From: CAIUGU01 sp963819685
GTDB lineage: Bacteria; Pseudomonadota; Gammaproteobacteria; Steroidobacterales; Steroidobacteraceae
Length of the DNA stretch: 64,000 nt
Direction of reading: 5' to 3'
Assembly: GCA_963819685.1 (NCBI GenBank)
Contig: CAWFXI010000004.1
Location: 1 to 64,000, forward strand
This document shows positions 63,380-64,000 of the stretch, in pieces. Under the pieces are notes generated by a model. The model had not been told where the DNA came from. It did not search any database and saw only the letters and a program-made list of their open reading frames with translations. How positions within the stretch are numbered: the first letter of the stretch is position 1; each line of letters begins with the position of its first letter. The position numbers and the translations under genes were made by a program.

Positions 63380-64000
63380 CTAGCCGCTGACGACTCTGTT
63401 CCGTCCTTCGTCCCTCGCCTTCTGCAGCGCGTTCCCGGCGGCAGTGATCAGCTTGTCTGCATCGAACTCGCGGGGAGGCACCAGAGTCACCACGCCCGCA
63501 CTCACGGTCAGGAAGCGGGAAACCGCGGAGCGGGGATGATGGATCGCGAGGTCGCGGATGCGGGACAGAACAACTTCCGCGTGCTTCGTCGCATGTTCTG
63601 CATCCATGCCAGTGCACAGCGCCACGATGCGGGTTTCGTCGAAGCGCACGCACAGATCGCTGGCTCGGCGGAAACAGGCGCCGATCGTGCGGCCGATGCG
63701 CCGCAGAGACTGATCCGCACCGGGTCGCCCGAACAGCTCGCGGTAGGGCTCGAAAAAATCGGGGTCAAACATGAACAGCGAGAGTGTCCGCGACTCCCTC
63801 TGGGCCAGGCCCAGGTCGCGCTTCAGCAGCTCGTCGAAATATCCACGTCGCAGCAGGCCTGTCAGCTTGTCGTCGCGCAGGTAGGCCAGCATCGTCTGTG
63901 TATTGGTACTGCCCGACGGGTCGCGCACTTCGGCACGGAGGTCGGTCTTGATGTCGGGACGCAAGCGCTCGCCGACTTCGCGATGGAAGCTCGCAAAATG
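63380..64000 (-). CDS. GGDEF-domain protein with degenerate signature, 5' end outside window
   Basis: The frame is open to the right edge of the window, so only the C-terminal 207 residues are seen. A GGDEF-domain fold is evident: DDKLTGLLRRGYFDELLKRDL at the start, FMFDPDFFEPYRELFGRPGADQSLRRIGRTI in the middle, then CVRFDETRIVALCTGM where the GGDEF motif is expected, and LTVSAGVVTL followed by ADKLITAAGNALQKARDEGRN. The active-site GGDEF is replaced by RFDET, so diguanylate cyclase activity is doubtful; a sensory or GTP-binding role is possible. Confidence 0.82.
   Translation of the reverse strand, partial: HFASFHREVGERLRPDIKTDLRAEVRDPSGSTNTQTMLAYLRDDKLTGLLRRGYFDELLKRDLGLAQRESRTLSLFMFDPDFFEPYRELFGRPGADQSLRRIGRTIGACFRRASDLCVRFDETRIVALCTGMDAEHATKHAEVVLSRIRDLAIHHPRSAVSRFLTVSAGVVTLVPPREFDADKLITAAGNALQKARDEGRNRVVSG

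Noticed and set aside
1..64000. CRISPR arrays, tRNA/rRNA genes, insertion sequences, phage genes
   Set aside because: Looked for regularly spaced direct repeats, tRNA-like cloverleaf ends and transposase/integrase motifs; none seen by eye.

Overview
This 64 kb window is chromosomal DNA of a Gram-negative bacterium, most likely a gammaproteobacterium of the Xanthomonadales/Nevskiales/Steroidobacter type. The lineage call is inference. It rests on the lipid A/KDO genes (kdsB, lpxK, msbA), two LolC/E genes plus lolD, comEC, DUF2062, mfd with a csiV-type gene close by, TonB-dependent receptors, and many Tat-exported and c-type cytochrome redox proteins. No rRNA, tRNA, CRISPR array, transposase or phage gene was recognised.

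Layout. (1) 1-4240: 3' end of a TonB-dependent receptor, a type-B carboxylesterase, a secreted NTF2-like protein and a secreted metallo-beta-lactamase-fold protein. (2) 4256-15966: an L-rhamnose catabolic island. lldD, rhaI and the fused aldolase/dehydrogenase rhaEW lie on the minus strand; a DeoR regulator, the RhaSTPQ ABC importer and a rhamnulokinase lie divergently on the plus strand. L-lactate released by RhaEW would be oxidised to pyruvate by LldD. (3) 15967-41127: a large carbohydrate-oxidation region bracketed by two LacI regulators. It holds six TIM-barrel sugar isomerase/epimerase-like proteins (four with Tat-type signals), a Gfo/Idh/MocA dehydrogenase, a DUF1080 protein, two cytochrome c/PQQ-dehydrogenase pairs, a beta-propeller protein, two DUF6152 proteins, four paralogous secreted proteins of unknown function, an MFS sugar transporter, and a scar of a deleted xylB-xylA pair. 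(4) 41287-64000: mostly housekeeping envelope and DNA-repair genes, with an intact TonB receptor (49879) and an Ior-type molybdenum hydroxylase pair inserted.

How region 3 may work together: two palindromes recur in its divergent promoter regions. Motif A (TGACARCGYTGTCA-like) is at 16721, 21142, 23274, 32300 and 40017. Motif B (TGTAANCGATTACY-like) is at 20968, 23668, 32393 and 49777, the last in front of the intact TonB receptor. Both look like LacI-family operators, and there are two LacI genes. I infer a two-regulator regulon for importing glycosides and processing them oxidatively, largely in the periplasm: a dehydrogenase makes a keto-sugar or keto-glycoside, TIM-barrel and DUF1080 proteins cleave or isomerise it, and cytochromes take the electrons. 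Substrate and chemistry are not established by the sequence.

Sequence-quality warning: genes between 1 and 14.5 kb carry many single-base frameshifts while still encoding recognisable family sequence in shifted frames. Isolated frameshifts also hit kdsB (normally essential), comEC, lolD and one PQQ dehydrogenase. This fits uncorrected consensus indels better than biological decay, so most 'broken' genes here are probably intact in the organism.
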